Notes: generated by a model from the letters alone, not told the origin. Positions 1-9,643 are shown, counted from the stretch's first letter. The stretch: 55,853 bases of DNA from Lachnospiraceae bacterium (GCA_009911175.1 QXWX01000042.1:1-55853), one strand, 5' to 3'. Translations and numbers: made by a program.

Positions 1-60
1 CAGCATTGGCATAAGTGTTTTTCTTATGCAGAAATTTTGCCATTTTGCGTCAAAAAATAT

Positions 61-1254
61 TTATAAGTGGCCTAATTTGATTTCATTTGGCCAGCCGGTC
101 ACTCTTAAATACCGAAATCCCATATATGTAAAATGTGGACGGACTGTTTCTTTTCGCCCATCTGAAATATATTCAAATGTTGATTCTGCAATCGTATAAT
201 TATCATGGCAGAAATTCCCATGTTGCAATATTTCCCCACACTCAATTTTTATCCTTGTTCCTTTCGGGAAATCTGCAAAAAACTCCATATAGCCAACCAT
301 ATTTTGTCCAACATCAAGTACCGTTTCTCCGATCGGCGTATGTATGATCTTGACCGGTACGATATCTTCCTTTACTGTCAATGGAAGGCTGTATCTTTCT
401 TTCAATGGTGTTTTTTGCTTCTTTTTTACAGCCTGTTTCCATAGATTTTGTCTGTCATCCCATAATTGACGATTGATCTTTTCTCCGAAGTATATTCCAC
501 TGTCTTCAATGTCACTGCCTTTATATTTCCAATTGTCATCTGTACAGATTACTTCAATTCTGCCATCGAAATATTCAACACGGATCTCGGCTATCAGCAT
601 CATTTCATCACCAAATATTTTTTCACAGCCGTCTAATCCGAATTTTCCTATGTACCATCCCTTCCCTAATAAGAATTCAATTTTATTTTCTTTTTGTTGA
701 AAGAGCAAATCTGTAATATCATATGTTTGATACTGCAAATTATCCTTATAATCATTTATAAATGGAGCAAGATAATCATTTCCTGCTTTTTTCCCATTAA
801 TGTATCCTTCATATACTCCCAGGCCACAGCAGTACAGCCTGGCTTTTTTTATTCCATCTCTTAGATAAAATTTTTTTTGAAATACAGGATGGAATGTATC
901 CTCTTTATCCGTTCCAATCCAATCAGCTTTCCACTTGTGACACATTTTTGCTGTTTCAAAAAAAGCTGTTTCACTAGTCCCATACTCTCCATTTTCACCT
1001 TCCACATAAACCTTCCAGTAATAGGTCGTATAAGGCTTTATTTTGAAATCAGCCAATGTCCCTGTTGAATCCAGTTCTTCCCCTTCCATTTGGAAAACAA
1101 TCTCATGAAACTCCTGATCTGCCGATATGGATATCCTTGCTTTCTTCTGCTGTTTATCTTCTGTTTTACGAACTTTCCAAGAGCAGATTATCTCTTTATA
1201 TTCAAAGCCTATTGGATTCACCATACCATTTATTTTTAAATTATAAATTTCCAT
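61..1254 (-). pseudogene. GH78 alpha-L-rhamnosidase, N-terminal fragment
   Basis: The reading frame encodes about 397 residues that match the N-terminal part of bacterial alpha-L-rhamnosidases: a fibronectin-like start, then the N-terminal and carbohydrate-binding beta-sandwich regions with the typical KADWIGTD, GLGVYEGYINGKKAG, VLDVGQNMVGY and GFRYLRVTGWP stretches. Family members are roughly 850-1000 residues. This one stops at position 61 just after GWPNEIK, before the (alpha/alpha)6 catalytic domain, so the piece seen cannot be an active hydrolase. I could not find the continuation in another frame in the 60 bases left. The ATG at 1254 is preferred over an upstream GTG at 1263 because AAGGTG lies six bases before it. 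It follows the symporter gene by 57 bases on the same strand, suggesting a former rhamnoside-use operon. Whether the break is an insertion, deletion or frameshift needs the neighbouring sequence. Confidence 0.8.
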
Positions 1255-1311
1255 TTTCTTCACCTTAAAGCATCTCGGTTTTCTGCAAATTTTTCCGGTA
1301 AATCAGTTGAT

Positions 1312-2652
1312 TTATTCCTCACCATGGCGTTTTTTTAATTCTACAGTGATTTCATCATATTCATTGAACAATTTTTTGAACGGAACCAACAAAAATGTTT
1401 CTATCGCCAGCATAAGTTCAGGAATACCAAAATACACAAGTACAATTGCTACATTTACCGCGCTGTTTTGAACCTCTGCCATCCCATCAAAGCCGACAAC
1501 CGCAAGTATGAATGCCGCAATTGCAGTTCCGATCCCCATTCCAATTTTAGTTCCTACGCTTGTTCCCGAAGAATAAACTGCCGGTCTCGCTATACCGTTT
1601 TTATATTCTCCATAATCAGCCGCCATCGCATTCAAAGGGCTTAAAATCGCGCACATCGGTCCGTTAAAGAATGATGCGATCGCCGTCATAACCATTACAT
1701 AAAGCATCTTATCCGGCGCAACTATACAGAGCGTACCTGGTATGATAGTGAATATATTACATACGATAACCAGTTTCAAAATTCCAAATTTCTTACTGTA
1801 AATTGGGCCTAATGCCGTAGAGATAATACACGGTATGTATGAAACCAAGCTCAGCAGGCCAAATGCTGCAGGATTTTTTAAAATATAGATTACATAGTAA
1901 AATGTAGCCCCCATTGCTACGCCTGCTGAAATATTCGTTAATAAATAAACGATTGTTACAAGAAGAAAATACTTATTATTAAATAAAGTTACAAGGAATT
2001 CCTTTAGTGTGACTTTTTCTCTCCCCAGTTCCTCCTGACCATGCCGTTCTTTAATATTAAACCAACAAAACACCAAAATAATTGCACTGATTCCGTTTGC
2101 AATCAGACTCAGCTTAAAAAATCCGTCATTACCTAGAGCAACCGCAACATTCAATCCGAAGCCAACTAGCATCTGTACAATAAACAAAGCGGAAAATGCC
2201 CATGAACCAAGTTTAAAACGGTCATGTTCGTCTGTAGTAATTAAGTTCACAAGTGTTGGAGAGGCAACGCCGCTCATTGTTCCGAATACCGCAAACACAA
2301 GGATGTATAACACTGTTCCATAAATTATTTTTCCTGTCATTGAAAAATCAGGCGTTTTAAAAATCAGGCTGCTGCATATCATATTACCGACAGCGCCTAT
2401 CATCAGCCATGGTTTCGCTTTTCCATATTTTGTATGGGTTTTGTCAATAATGACTCCCATGATCAAATCTGAAATACCATCTGTAACCCTGCAAAGCAGC
2501 ATGATTGTTCCAACCACTGCGATGGATATTCCTACATAATCTGTCCAATAACCCGAGATAAACGAAGTTACCAGAATCCCCCCCAAGCCGGCAGCGCTTG
2601 TCAGTGCATAAGCAAGCACCTCTCTGTTCGACAATCTTTTTTCTTTGTTCAT
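1312..2652 (-). CDS. GPH-family sugar:cation symporter (MFS, MelB/YicJ type)
   Basis: A 446-residue polytopic membrane protein of the glycoside-pentoside-hexuronide:cation symporter family. The N-terminal stretch with YALTSAAGLGG, a first cytoplasmic loop with DGISDLIMGVIIDKT and the following GKAKPWL are hallmarks of MelB, XynB and YicJ proteins, which import oligosaccharides or glycosides with Na+ or H+. About twelve hydrophobic segments can be seen. The start at 2652 is chosen because AAGGAGG lies directly upstream; an in-frame ATG further out would add a basic segment without a ribosome site. It lies immediately upstream of the rhamnosidase fragment and is divergent from an AraC regulator, so a rhamnose-containing glycoside is the likely cargo. 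The cargo is inference from context; the family is clear. Confidence 0.9.
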   Translation of the reverse strand: MNKEKRLSNREVLAYALTSAAGLGGILVTSFISGYWTDYVGISIAVVGTIMLLCRVTDGISDLIMGVIIDKTHTKYGKAKPWLMIGAVGNMICSSLIFKTPDFSMTGKIIYGTVLYILVFAVFGTMSGVASPTLVNLITTDEHDRFKLGSWAFSALFIVQMLVGFGLNVAVALGNDGFFKLSLIANGISAIILVFCWFNIKERHGQEELGREKVTLKEFLVTLFNNKYFLLVTIVYLLTNISAGVAMGATFYYVIYILKNPAAFGLLSLVSYIPCIISTALGPIYSKKFGILKLVIVCNIFTIIPGTLCIVAPDKMLYVMVMTAIASFFNGPMCAILSPLNAMAADYGEYKNGIARPAVYSSGTSVGTKIGMGIGTAIAAFILAVVGFDGMAEVQNSAVNVAIVLVYFGIPELMLAIETFLLVPFKKLFNEYDEITVELKKRHGEE

Positions 2653-2690
2653 GATATCCTCCTTAACCATAATATATTTTTTATACGGAT

Positions 2691-2719
2691 ATGTTATAAA
2701 ATCCAACATTCACTTTCAA
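2691..2719 (-). promoter_or_regulatory. Predicted sigma-A promoter of the symporter gene
   Basis: On the minus strand TTGAAA (2714-2719) is followed after 17 bases by TAACAT (2691-2696), about 40 bases before the symporter start codon. The region 2653-2802 is the only intergenic space shared with the divergent AraC gene, so an activator site is expected here, but I see no clear inverted repeat. Confidence 0.55.
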
Positions 2720-2802
2720 GGATAAAAAAATATATAAAATCGGCTTTTTTCTATATGCAGTTTGTGGTATTATATTCAATAAAAATATGGAGGATTTTAA
2801 CT

Positions 2803-3897
2803 TTGAAACAGACCTGCATTTCCCGGGAAGACATTATCACATGGCTTTCAACGCCTGATAAAAGTGAAATGATTGCCAGAAAACACTATCAAGGGACGCA
2901 ATGTAATTATAGAATGGATGAATTATTTGGACTTGCTAACGATTTTGAATCATCTACTGATTTAAGAAGTATATCTGAAATTTCTGAGTTGTCAGAAGAT
3001 GGATATAAATTTACTGAAACAGACTGGATCCATCCTTTTTCCAGCCTTTCCATCCACAAACACCCACGCTATTTCCCACCTTTTGACCACTATCATTATT
3101 TCTTTGAAATCTGCTATGTAATTGATGGATTTTGTGAACATATTATTAACCCTAAGGCGGAGGCCCATCCACTTACGTTGCATTCCGGGGATTTTCTTGT
3201 AATACCTCCCGGAACCCACCATATGATTACCATGAACTCTGACAGTACGATTGTTAATATACTTATCCGTAAGACAAACTTTGAGCAGGTATTTCTCCGC
3301 AACATTCCGGAAAATAGTGTTCTCTATCAGTTTTTTGTAAATGCACTATATACACAGAGTTCCAAAAGATACATTCTTTTTCGGAGCAATAATGATTTAT
3401 CGATCAAAGAGATTTTTTATAATATGGCAGTGGAATATTGTAATAATCAATTATATTCCAATACACTTGTAAATCAGTATCTTTCCATCATCTTCACCAT
3501 ACTGTTACAGAAACACAATCAGTCAATTGAGTTTTCCAATGACTCCAGCCATACTCATTCCCTGATTCCTGCCGTTGTTCAATACATAGAGTACCATTAT
3601 GCCCACACCAGTATAGAAGATATCGCCCAGCACTTCAATATAAATGCATCGTATCTTGGAAAGGTTTTTAAAGAAAAAACAGAGCATAAGCTGATTGATA
3701 CTTTAATTAATACCCGCATCGAAAGCGCGAAAAAAATATTGTCCTCTACTTCTATCAGTATCGAACACGTTTCGGAACTTGTTGGATATAATGATACAAC
3801 ACATTTTATCCGAGTTTTTAAAAGAAAAACCGGGAAAACACCTTTGCAGTACCGGAAGTATACATGGCAGAATCAAAGATCAGTATCGCATAGGTAA
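2803..3897 (+). CDS. AraC-family transcriptional regulator (cupin + HTH)
   Basis: A 364-residue regulator. The N-terminal half contains a cupin-type sensing domain (about residues 75-145), with HYHYFFEICYVIDG, GDFLVIPPGTHH and similar strand signatures. The last 100 residues hold two helix-turn-helix motifs of the AraC/XylS class: SIEDIAQHFNINASYLGKVF and SIEHVSELVGYNDTTHFIRV, then FKRKTGKTPLQYRK. The TTG at 2803 is taken as start since GGAGG sits nine bases before it; a longer frame opens at 2755 without such a site. The gene is divergent from the symporter and rhamnosidase fragment, the common arrangement for a local, sugar-responsive activator. The inducer is unknown; rhamnose or a rhamnoside is a guess from context. 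Confidence 0.88.
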   Translation: MKQTCISREDIITWLSTPDKSEMIARKHYQGTQCNYRMDELFGLANDFESSTDLRSISEISELSEDGYKFTETDWIHPFSSLSIHKHPRYFPPFDHYHYFFEICYVIDGFCEHIINPKAEAHPLTLHSGDFLVIPPGTHHMITMNSDSTIVNILIRKTNFEQVFLRNIPENSVLYQFFVNALYTQSSKRYILFRSNNDLSIKEIFYNMAVEYCNNQLYSNTLVNQYLSIIFTILLQKHNQSIEFSNDSSHTHSLIPAVVQYIEYHYAHTSIEDIAQHFNINASYLGKVFKEKTEHKLIDTLINTRIESAKKILSSTSISIEHVSELVGYNDTTHFIRVFKRKTGKTPLQYRKYTWQNQRSVSHR

Positions 3898-4031
3898 GCG
3901 TGATAAACGCAACGCTTCCCCAGATTCCCATGGGCAGGAAGCCAACATCGTTGATTGCGCCTCCTGCTTGTTTTCATAAGCTTTGTTAGCGTTGACCGTA
4001 TTGTGGATCTATGTAAAAGGGATCTTGCTAT
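3898..4031. other. Unassigned stretch with a hydrophobic minus-strand frame
   Basis: No gene with a plausible start and ribosome site is seen. On the minus strand one frame over about 3874-3960 would encode a membrane-like segment (GFLPMGIWGSVAFITL and following residues), but a stop precedes it and no homology could be recognised. It may be a scrap of a lost gene or chance. Confidence 0.25.
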
Positions 4032-4133
4032 AAGGAGGACATTGGGAAGTATCACAACATGAAGTACGAGGTTTTTGAAGACGAGCATTATTATGTATGA
4101 CATGACGGGCGGGAATTAAGACATGGGAAATAA
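4032..4133 (+). pseudogene. Remnant of an IS1182-like transposase
   Basis: One frame reads KEDIGKYHNMKYEVFEDEHY then YV, a stop, then HDGRELRHGK and a second stop. This resembles the middle of IS1182-family transposases, where a K-x-x-I-G-K-x-x-N-M segment is followed by a tyrosine- and cysteine-rich strand and a 'C-x-x-G-x-x-L' turn. The cysteine expected at the first stop appears to have mutated. Only about 33 codons survive, and neither end of an element can be assigned. Similarity is from memory of the family, not a search, so the call is tentative. Confidence 0.4.
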
Positions 4134-4169
4134 GTCGGTAAATGACACTAAAAAGAGTCATTTACCGAC
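4134..4169. repeat. Perfect 13-bp inverted repeat
   Basis: GTCGGTAAATGAC (4134-4146) and GTCATTTACCGAC (4157-4169) are perfect reverse complements around a ten-base spacer. No T-run follows, so it is not an obvious terminator. It directly follows the transposase remnant and could be a leftover element end. A second, weaker inverted repeat (GAACTACT 4206-4213 / AGTAGTTC 4221-4228) follows. Nothing else is seen up to the promoter at 4265. Confidence 0.6.
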
Positions 4170-4264
4170 AGCTCCTATTTTCATAAAATACCAGCAAAAA
4201 AGAGAGAACTACTTATATGGAGTAGTTCCCCATGTATCAATTCTTAGAATCCGTCAAAAAAGCA

Positions 4265-4293
4265 TTGTAAAATCGTGCAAAGTTGTATATAAT
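4265..4293 (+). promoter_or_regulatory. Predicted sigma-A promoter of the sulfite/nitrite reductase gene
   Basis: TTGTAA (4265-4270), a 17-base spacer and a consensus TATAAT (4288-4293) lie about 90 bases upstream of the start codon at 4381. A second TATACT at about 4354 lacks a matching -35 box. Confidence 0.65.
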
Positions 4294-4380
4294 AAATTCG
4301 CTTTTTATGACTATGAACGAAAGAAAACAGGAAATAGACGCGATGTTCTCGGGTATACTATATAAAAAGGAGGATAAAAA

Positions 4381-5916
4381 ATGGAACAGCTGTTACAGGA
4401 ACTAAAAGGGGATCTCGCCGGCTTCCGTGAGATGACGAAAAAGTTTTATGCAGGAGAAGTCAGCCAGAAGGAATACAAAGGATTTTCCGGCGGCTTCGGA
4501 AGCTATGCCCAGAGGGGCGGGAAGGTAAGTATGCTCCGGCTCCGTCTGCCGGGGGGAAGGCTGTCGAAGGAAAAACTAAAATTTGTGGCGGATGTGATCA
4601 CCGAATATCAGGTGAAAAGGGTGCACTTTACTACATGCCAGACGATCCAGCTCCACGATCTCAGCGAACAGGATGTCTGCGAGATCATGGAAAAAGCATT
4701 TGACGCAGGGATCATCACAAGAGGCGGCGGAGGGGACTTCCCGCGAAATGTCATGGCCTCGCCGCTTTCTGGGGTGGAGGCAGGAGAGTGCTTTGACGTC
4801 ATGCCTTGTGCCATGGCAGCATCCGATTATCTGCTGGGCTTCATCAAGACCGTGAAGCTGCCCCGGAAATTAAAAGTAGGATTCTCTAATTCCCCGGCAA
4901 ATGAAACTCATGTGACCTTCCGTGACCTGGGATTTGCGGCCAGAGAGGACGGTACATTTGATGTATACAGTGCGGGCGGCCTTGGAAATAATCCGCTGAT
5001 GGGAGTACGGGTGGCAGAACAGGTGAAGCTGTCAGAGATCCTTTACTATATCAAAGCAATGGTAGATACCTTCCTCGCACACGGTAATTATGGAAGCAGA
5101 GCTAAGTCCAGGACCCGCTATATGCAGGCGGAGTTGGGTGCGGAGGGCTACAAAGCAGCCTTCCTGGAAATGCTGGAAAAAGCCAGGGAGGAAGACCTGG
5201 ATATTACCATGGAGGAAAAGCCGGTGCAAAAATCCGGAAACGGCACGACGATTTCCGGAAATCGGATCATTGCCCAGAAGCAGAACGGCCTGTATGCGGT
5301 CCGCTATCATCCGGTGGGAGGCGTACCCCGTCCGGAAAAATTTGCGGAACTATATGCAGCGGTGGAACCCATGGAGGATGTAGAGCTGCGGATCGGGCCG
5401 GATGAGGAGATCTATATCATCAACCTGACCGGAGAGGAAGCAGAGAAGATCCTGGAAGTGACCTCCGACAGCGCCCGGAACATATTCGAGACATCCGTAG
5501 CCTGCATCGGAAGCACCGTCTGCCAGATCGGGCTGCGGGATTCCCAGGGAGCATTGAAAGCAGTTCTTGACGAAGTGGAAAAATATCATTTCGGGGAGGG
5601 CGTGCTGCCCCGGATCCACATTTCCGGCTGTCCCTCCTCCTGCGGAACCCACCAGATCGGAACATTGGGATTCCACGGCGGAGTCAAACGGATCGACGGC
5701 GCTTCGGAGCCGGCTTTTACTCTCCATGTCAATGGCTCGGACACAGAAGGAAAGGAACGGTTCGGAGAGCAGTGGGGAATGATGCTCCAGAAGGACATGC
5801 CGGCATTTTTTGCGGAGCTGGGACAGGCGGTGGAGGCAGAGCAGACTACCTACGAAAAATGGTTTGACTCCGACCCGGAGAAGCTGCGGAAAATCACGGA
5901 AAAATATCTGCATTAA
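4381..5916 (+). CDS. Siroheme- and [4Fe-4S]-containing nitrite/sulfite reductase
   Basis: A 511-residue protein of the nitrite/sulfite reductase family with two ferredoxin-like half-domains and two siroheme-binding domains. The cluster ligands are visible as Cys375-x5-Cys381 (ACIGSTVC) and Cys417-x3-Cys421 (GCPSSC), which bind the [4Fe-4S] cluster bridged to siroheme. Basic residues expected for substrate binding occur in FTTCQTIQLH and SRTRYMQAELG. Enzymes of this family reduce nitrite to ammonia or sulfite to sulfide by six electrons, using ferredoxin or a partner flavoprotein in the cytoplasm. No reductase partner, siroheme or transporter gene is adjacent, so it cannot be decided whether the substrate is nitrite or sulfite. 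An ideal AAGGAGG lies before the ATG, and a promoter directly upstream makes this a single-gene unit. Confidence 0.9.
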   Translation: MEQLLQELKGDLAGFREMTKKFYAGEVSQKEYKGFSGGFGSYAQRGGKVSMLRLRLPGGRLSKEKLKFVADVITEYQVKRVHFTTCQTIQLHDLSEQDVCEIMEKAFDAGIITRGGGGDFPRNVMASPLSGVEAGECFDVMPCAMAASDYLLGFIKTVKLPRKLKVGFSNSPANETHVTFRDLGFAAREDGTFDVYSAGGLGNNPLMGVRVAEQVKLSEILYYIKAMVDTFLAHGNYGSRAKSRTRYMQAELGAEGYKAAFLEMLEKAREEDLDITMEEKPVQKSGNGTTISGNRIIAQKQNGLYAVRYHPVGGVPRPEKFAELYAAVEPMEDVELRIGPDEEIYIINLTGEEAEKILEVTSDSARNIFETSVACIGSTVCQIGLRDSQGALKAVLDEVEKYHFGEGVLPRIHISGCPSSCGTHQIGTLGFHGGVKRIDGASEPAFTLHVNGSDTEGKERFGEQWGMMLQKDMPAFFAELGQAVEAEQTTYEKWFDSDPEKLRKITEKYLH

Positions 5917-5999
5917 AGACGAAAAAGCGCAGCGGTCCCGTGCAAGTGAAAATCAGACAAAAAGCAGGTAAAAACATGGAAGGAACTGTCAGAATGCAG

Positions 6000-6029
6000 T
6001 TGACAAATCAATAGAAAAATCCATATAAT
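6000..6029 (+). promoter_or_regulatory. Predicted sigma-A promoter of the chemoreceptor gene
   Basis: A consensus TTGACA (6000-6005) and consensus TATAAT (6024-6029) are separated by 18 bases. It reads into the chemoreceptor gene at 6143 with a leader of about 105 bases. It is a vegetative rather than a flagellar sigma-D type promoter. Confidence 0.75.
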
Positions 6030-6142
6030 AACAGTTGGTGATATGATTTGTGGTTCACTAAGCTTTCAAGAAGTCTTCTGCCTCCGTCAATCCGGTTGAT
6101 TTTTTGGGAGCACTCAGGAAAAAACTAGGAGGTAAAAAAGAA

Positions 6143-8116
6143 ATGAAAAGCATTCGGACAAAAATCACCCTCTGTTTGATGGTGACGGTCCTGGCTACAC
6201 AGCTCGCTGTAGGCGCGTCCAGCATTACCCTCAATTACAACAGCACCATTTCGACTGTGGACCAAATGATGAGTGAGACTGCAACTCTGGCGGCAGAGCG
6301 TATTGAACAGGAGCTGTCTGCCTACAAGAATGTCGCTATGGACACAGGCTGCATCGCGCAGCTGCTTGACGAAGAGGTTCCATTGGATGAAAAGCGCTCC
6401 ATCATTGATGAAAGAGCCAGCATGCACAATTTCCAGAGGGGGAATATTGTGGGCGCGGACGGCATCAGTATCTTCGATGGAAATGATTATTCCGACCGCG
6501 AATATGTCAGGCAGGCCATGCAGGGCAATGTCTACGTATCCGAGCCGCTGATCAGCAAGGTGACGGGGGAACTGTCGATCATGGTGGCGGCGCCGATCTA
6601 TGAAGGAGGAGAGAAGAGTGCCGGGATCGCGGGAGTCGTTTACTTCGTGCCTAACGAAACATTTCTGAATGACATTGTTTCCTCGATCAGTGTCAGTGAG
6701 AACAGCCGGGCCTATATGATCAACAGCACCGGGGATACCATTGCAGACACCACACTGGAGACCATTACAGTCCAGAATATTGAAAATGAGGCGCAGAGCG
6801 ATTCTTCCTTAAAGGAATTGGCAGAGATCCACGCGGCCATGCGGGAGGGCAAGAATGGCTTCGGAAGCTACAAGAGTGGAAAGAAAGGGATGTTTGCGGC
6901 TTATGCTCCGGTAAACGGTACATCCGGGTGGAGCGTGGCAGTGGTTGCCCCGAAGTCGGATTATCTTTCTTCCATGTATTTTGACATTGCGGTCAATCTG
7001 GTGATGATGGTGCTTGCTATCCTGGCTTCCATCTTCGTGGCCCTGCGGCTGGCGAACAGCATCGGACGGCCTATGAAAGCATGCGCGGAGCGTATGCGCC
7101 TGCTGGTAGAAGGAGATCTGGAATCTCCGGTTCCGGAAGTGGTCAGCAGGGATGAGACCGGCTTGCTGACGGAATCCACGGCAGAGCTGGTAAACGGCTT
7201 ATCTGCCATTATCCATGACATCGGCTATCTGCTGAAAGAGATGGCAAATCAGAATCTGAATATCCAATCCCGGAACAGGGAGGCATACGTGGGGGATTTC
7301 CAGAGTATTCTGGTTTCCATGCGTAACCTGAAGGTAGAGCTGAGCGATATCCTGCGGCAGATTAATGAGTCCGCAGACGAGGTATCCAATGCCAGCGGCC
7401 AGGTGTCCTCCAGCGCTCAGAATCTGAGCCAGGGATCCGTGGAGCAGGCCAGCTCTGTACAGCAGCTGGCGGCGCAGATGAGTGAGATATCCGGTCAGGT
7501 GAAGAACACAGCGGCGGGCGCGCTGGATGTCCGTCAGCAGACTCATCATGTGGGAGAGGCTGTATCTACCTGTAACAGCCAGATGCAGGAGCTGATGAAT
7601 GCCATGACGCGGATCCACTCCAGTTCAGATGAGATCGGAAAGATCATCAAGACCATTGAGGACATTGCGTTCCAGACCAATATCCTGGCATTGAACGCGG
7701 CAGTAGAGGCGGCCAGGGCAGGCGAAGCGGGCAAGGGCTTTGCGGTTGTGGCAGACGAGGTGCGCAACCTGGCGAGCAAATCCGCGGAGGCTTCCAAGAA
7801 TACGTCCGTGCTCATTGCCCATTCTACAGAGGCAGTGCAGACAGGGGCCGAGATCGCGAAGAATACGGCGGAAGCCCTTGGAGAAGTTGTAGCAAGCATC
7901 CAGTCCATGGTAGAATCCATTGACCAGATCGCGTCAGTGTCCAACGACCAGTCGGACGCGGTTCAGCAGGTCAACGACGGGATCAACCAGATCGCTACGG
8001 TCGTACAGAGCAACAGCGCTACGGCGGAGGAAAGCGCGGCGGCCAGCGAAGAGCTTTCGGCAGAGGCTGTGGGCTTGAAGCAGCTGGTAGACCGGTTTAC
8101 ATTTGCAAAAAAATAA
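6143..8116 (+). CDS. Methyl-accepting chemotaxis protein (dCache-HAMP-MCP signal)
   Basis: A 657-residue chemoreceptor. A basic N-terminus and first membrane helix (about residues 8-30) lead into an extracytoplasmic Cache-type sensor (about 35-275, with [18 protein letters not shown] and the membrane-proximal [12 protein letters not shown]). A second helix (about 278-300), a HAMP linker and a long helical signalling domain follow. The conserved hairpin tip [20 protein letters not shown], which docks CheA/CheW, lies at about residues 505-525. It would sense a small ligand outside the cell and control CheA activity. No CheR docking pentapeptide is visible at the C-terminus. AGGAGG at 6127-6132 supports the ATG at 6143; a longer frame from 6104 has no ribosome site. 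The gene stands alone between its promoter and a strong terminator. The ligand is unknown. Confidence 0.93.
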   Translation: MKSIRTKITLCLMVTVLATQLAVGASSITLNYNSTISTVDQMMSETATLAAERIEQELSAYKNVAMDTGCIAQLLDEEVPLDEKRSIIDERASMHNFQRGNIVGADGISIFDGNDYSDREYVRQAMQGNVYVSEPLISKVTGELSIMVAAPIYEGGEKSAGIAGVVYFVPNETFLNDIVSSISVSENSRAYMINSTGDTIADTTLETITVQNIENEAQSDSSLKELAEIHAAMREGKNGFGSYKSGKKGMFAAYAPVNGTSGWSVAVVAPKSDYLSSMYFDIAVNLVMMVLAILASIFVALRLANSIGRPMKACAERMRLLVEGDLESPVPEVVSRDETGLLTESTAELVNGLSAIIHDIGYLLKEMANQNLNIQSRNREAYVGDFQSILVSMRNLKVELSDILRQINESADEVSNASGQVSSSAQNLSQGSVEQASSVQQLAAQMSEISGQVKNTAAGALDVRQQTHHVGEAVSTCNSQMQELMNAMTRIHSSSDEIGKIIKTIEDIAFQTNILALNAAVEAARAGEAGKGFAVVADEVRNLASKSAEASKNTSVLIAHSTEAVQTGAEIAKNTAEALGEVVASIQSMVESIDQIASVSNDQSDAVQQVNDGINQIATVVQSNSATAEESAAASEELSAEAVGLKQLVDRFTFAKK

Positions 8117-8190
8117 AACCGAATACATAGTCAAGGCGGAGGGGCTGTCGGGAAATAACGACTTATACCCCTTATAGGTAAGAAAAAAAT

Positions 8191-8253
8191 AGTCCGGTAA
8201 AAATTCAGGCTTTCTCAAGGCCCTGGATTTTTACCGGACTGTTTCTTTCTTTT
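8191..8253. terminator. Bidirectional intrinsic terminator
   Basis: Arms AGTCCGGTAAAAATTCAGG (8191-8209) and CCTGGATTTTTACCGGACT (8222-8240) pair with one mismatch around a 12-base loop. GTTTCTTTCTTTT follows on the plus strand and an A-run precedes it, so it can end both the chemoreceptor transcript and any transcript coming from the ROK remnant on the minus strand. Confidence 0.85.
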
Positions 8254-8305
8254 AGCAGTACTTTCCACTGCCTTTGGAAGGCGGTATAAAATTAGTATGT
8301 ATCGG

Positions 8306-8566
8306 TTAATATAATAAAGTGTACGGTGAGGTTAATGAGAGCTCCCCGCCAAAGACACGCTGGAAAACAATGCTGCCTGCTCCGTACAGGGGAGCAGCAT
8401 TGCCGATTGCGGAAGGCAGGATTTTAATGTGTTTGTATCCATGGTTCAGCATATGTGAATTCATATATTCTTCCAGCTCAGGAATAAAACGGTTGATGAA
8501 CGTAGAATCAATATCTCCCAGTATAAGGATATCTGGATCATAGCTATTGGCTACAGCAACGATCAG
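8306..8566 (-). pseudogene. ROK-family protein, C-terminal fragment
   Basis: The minus strand encodes roughly the last 85 residues of a ROK-family repressor or kinase: a helix with HSLIVAVANSYDPDILILGD (compare the family pattern I-A-N-L-x-x-x-F-D-P-x-x-I-x-I-G-G) and a terminal SAIGNAAPLYGAGSIV. The sugar-binding, ATP and zinc-binding parts and the start are missing. Upstream of about 8570 the frame runs into antisense of the lyxose isomerase gene, so homology ends at the junction. It is a dead remnant, most likely of the regulator of the neighbouring isomerase. Confidence 0.75.
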
Positions 8567-8569
8567 AGA

Positions 8570-9211
8570 GTGCATCAATATCGTTTTGCAGTGCCGGAAT
8601 TTGCCCAATGGGATATTGATACTTGGAAAAAGAAAGGAGAAGAATGTAAAGAAATCAAAGACAATAAGCTTGGATGGGATATTACGGATTTTGGCTTAGG
8701 TGATTTTGACAAGGTTGGTTTTGCTCTTTTTACTATCAGAAATGGAAATATCCAGATTCCGGATAAATATCCGAAGCCATATGCTGAAAAACTGCTGATG
8801 ATGTATGAAGGCCAGTCTGCCGCAATGCACTATCATTGGAATAAAATGGAAGATATAATTAACCGCGGAGGTAATGACCTGTATTTGAAAGTGTATAATG
8901 GAGACGCGGACGGAAATAAACTGGAAACGGATGTTGAGGTTCATGTGGATGGATGCTGCTATAGAGTGCCGGCAGGGACTTCTGTATTGCTGAAGCCGGG
9001 GCAGAGTCTCACTATTTATCCTTATATGTACCATGAATTTCATGTTCCGAATACCGGAGGATTTGTATTGATCGGTGAGGTTTCTATGTGTAATGATGAT
9101 GACAATGACAATTATTTTTATGAGTCGGTCGGAAGATTTCCAGAGATTGAAGAGGACGAGAAACCATACCGTCTTTTGTGTAACGAGTATGATAAGGTCA
9201 ATACGTTTTAG
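8570..9211 (+). pseudogene. D-lyxose ketol-isomerase, 5'-truncated
   Basis: The frame encodes 213 residues of a cupin-fold D-lyxose isomerase, which interconverts D-lyxose and D-xylulose. Metal ligands of the family can be seen in MHYHWNKMED (two His and a Glu) and YHEFH. The core GEECKEIKDNKLGWDITDFG is typical. Complete members begin about 20-25 residues earlier with a helix leading into HQYxxPxFA; here homology starts abruptly at HQYRFAVPEFA and only a GTG with no ribosome site is available. The break coincides with the end of the ROK fragment on the opposite strand. The catalytic core is intact, so a product is imaginable if translation starts at the GTG, but loss of promoter and start makes a pseudogene more likely. 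Confidence 0.75.
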
Positions 9212-9275
9212 ACTGATCAATAGATACATAATTATAAAATAGTACTATATTTGGTACTCAAATTTGAATAGTTAG

Positions 9276-9530
9276 ACTGCTGACAAAGCTGAACATAACA
9301 GAGCAAGGCATGTAGAGAATCTGAGAAAACTGGATGCCGAAGGGAAAATTGAGCTTTGCGGCCCTTTCAAGGGGTATCCCGGAGTTGCCGGCATGGTCAT
9401 TTTTAAGACCCAGAGCTATGAGGAGGCCGAAGCGCTGTGCAAGCAGGAACCGCTTGTTGCCGAGGGGTATGCGTCCTATATTCTGGCAGCTTTGCAGGTG
9501 GCCGACAAGGACAACAACTATTTGTTATAA
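9276..9530 (+). pseudogene. YciI-like domain protein, 5'-truncated
   Basis: After a TAG at 9273-9275 a frame of 84 codons reads HNRARHVENLRKLDAEGKIE then LCGPF, VAGMVIFKTQSYEEAEALC and EPLVAEGYASYIL, which matches the YCII family (small ferredoxin-like alpha/beta proteins of uncertain enzymatic role; the His-x-x-x-L motif is kept). The usual first strand and start codon are missing and no ribosome site is seen. With the two preceding fragments this makes three broken genes within 1.3 kb. Confidence 0.65.
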
Positions 9531-9643
9531 AAAATGCCAGCTGTGCGGGCCTTGCCGCATGATTTCCCGCTGCTGTGAGCACCCGGTCAGGGGCTGAACA
9601 ATAACCGCCTGGCCGGGGGCTCCCGAACAAGCCCATTTTTTAC

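Noticed and set aside
4123..4365. An 80-codon plus-strand frame between AraC and the reductase
   Set aside because: It reads through the palindrome and the promoter, has no ribosome site and resembles nothing; treated as chance.
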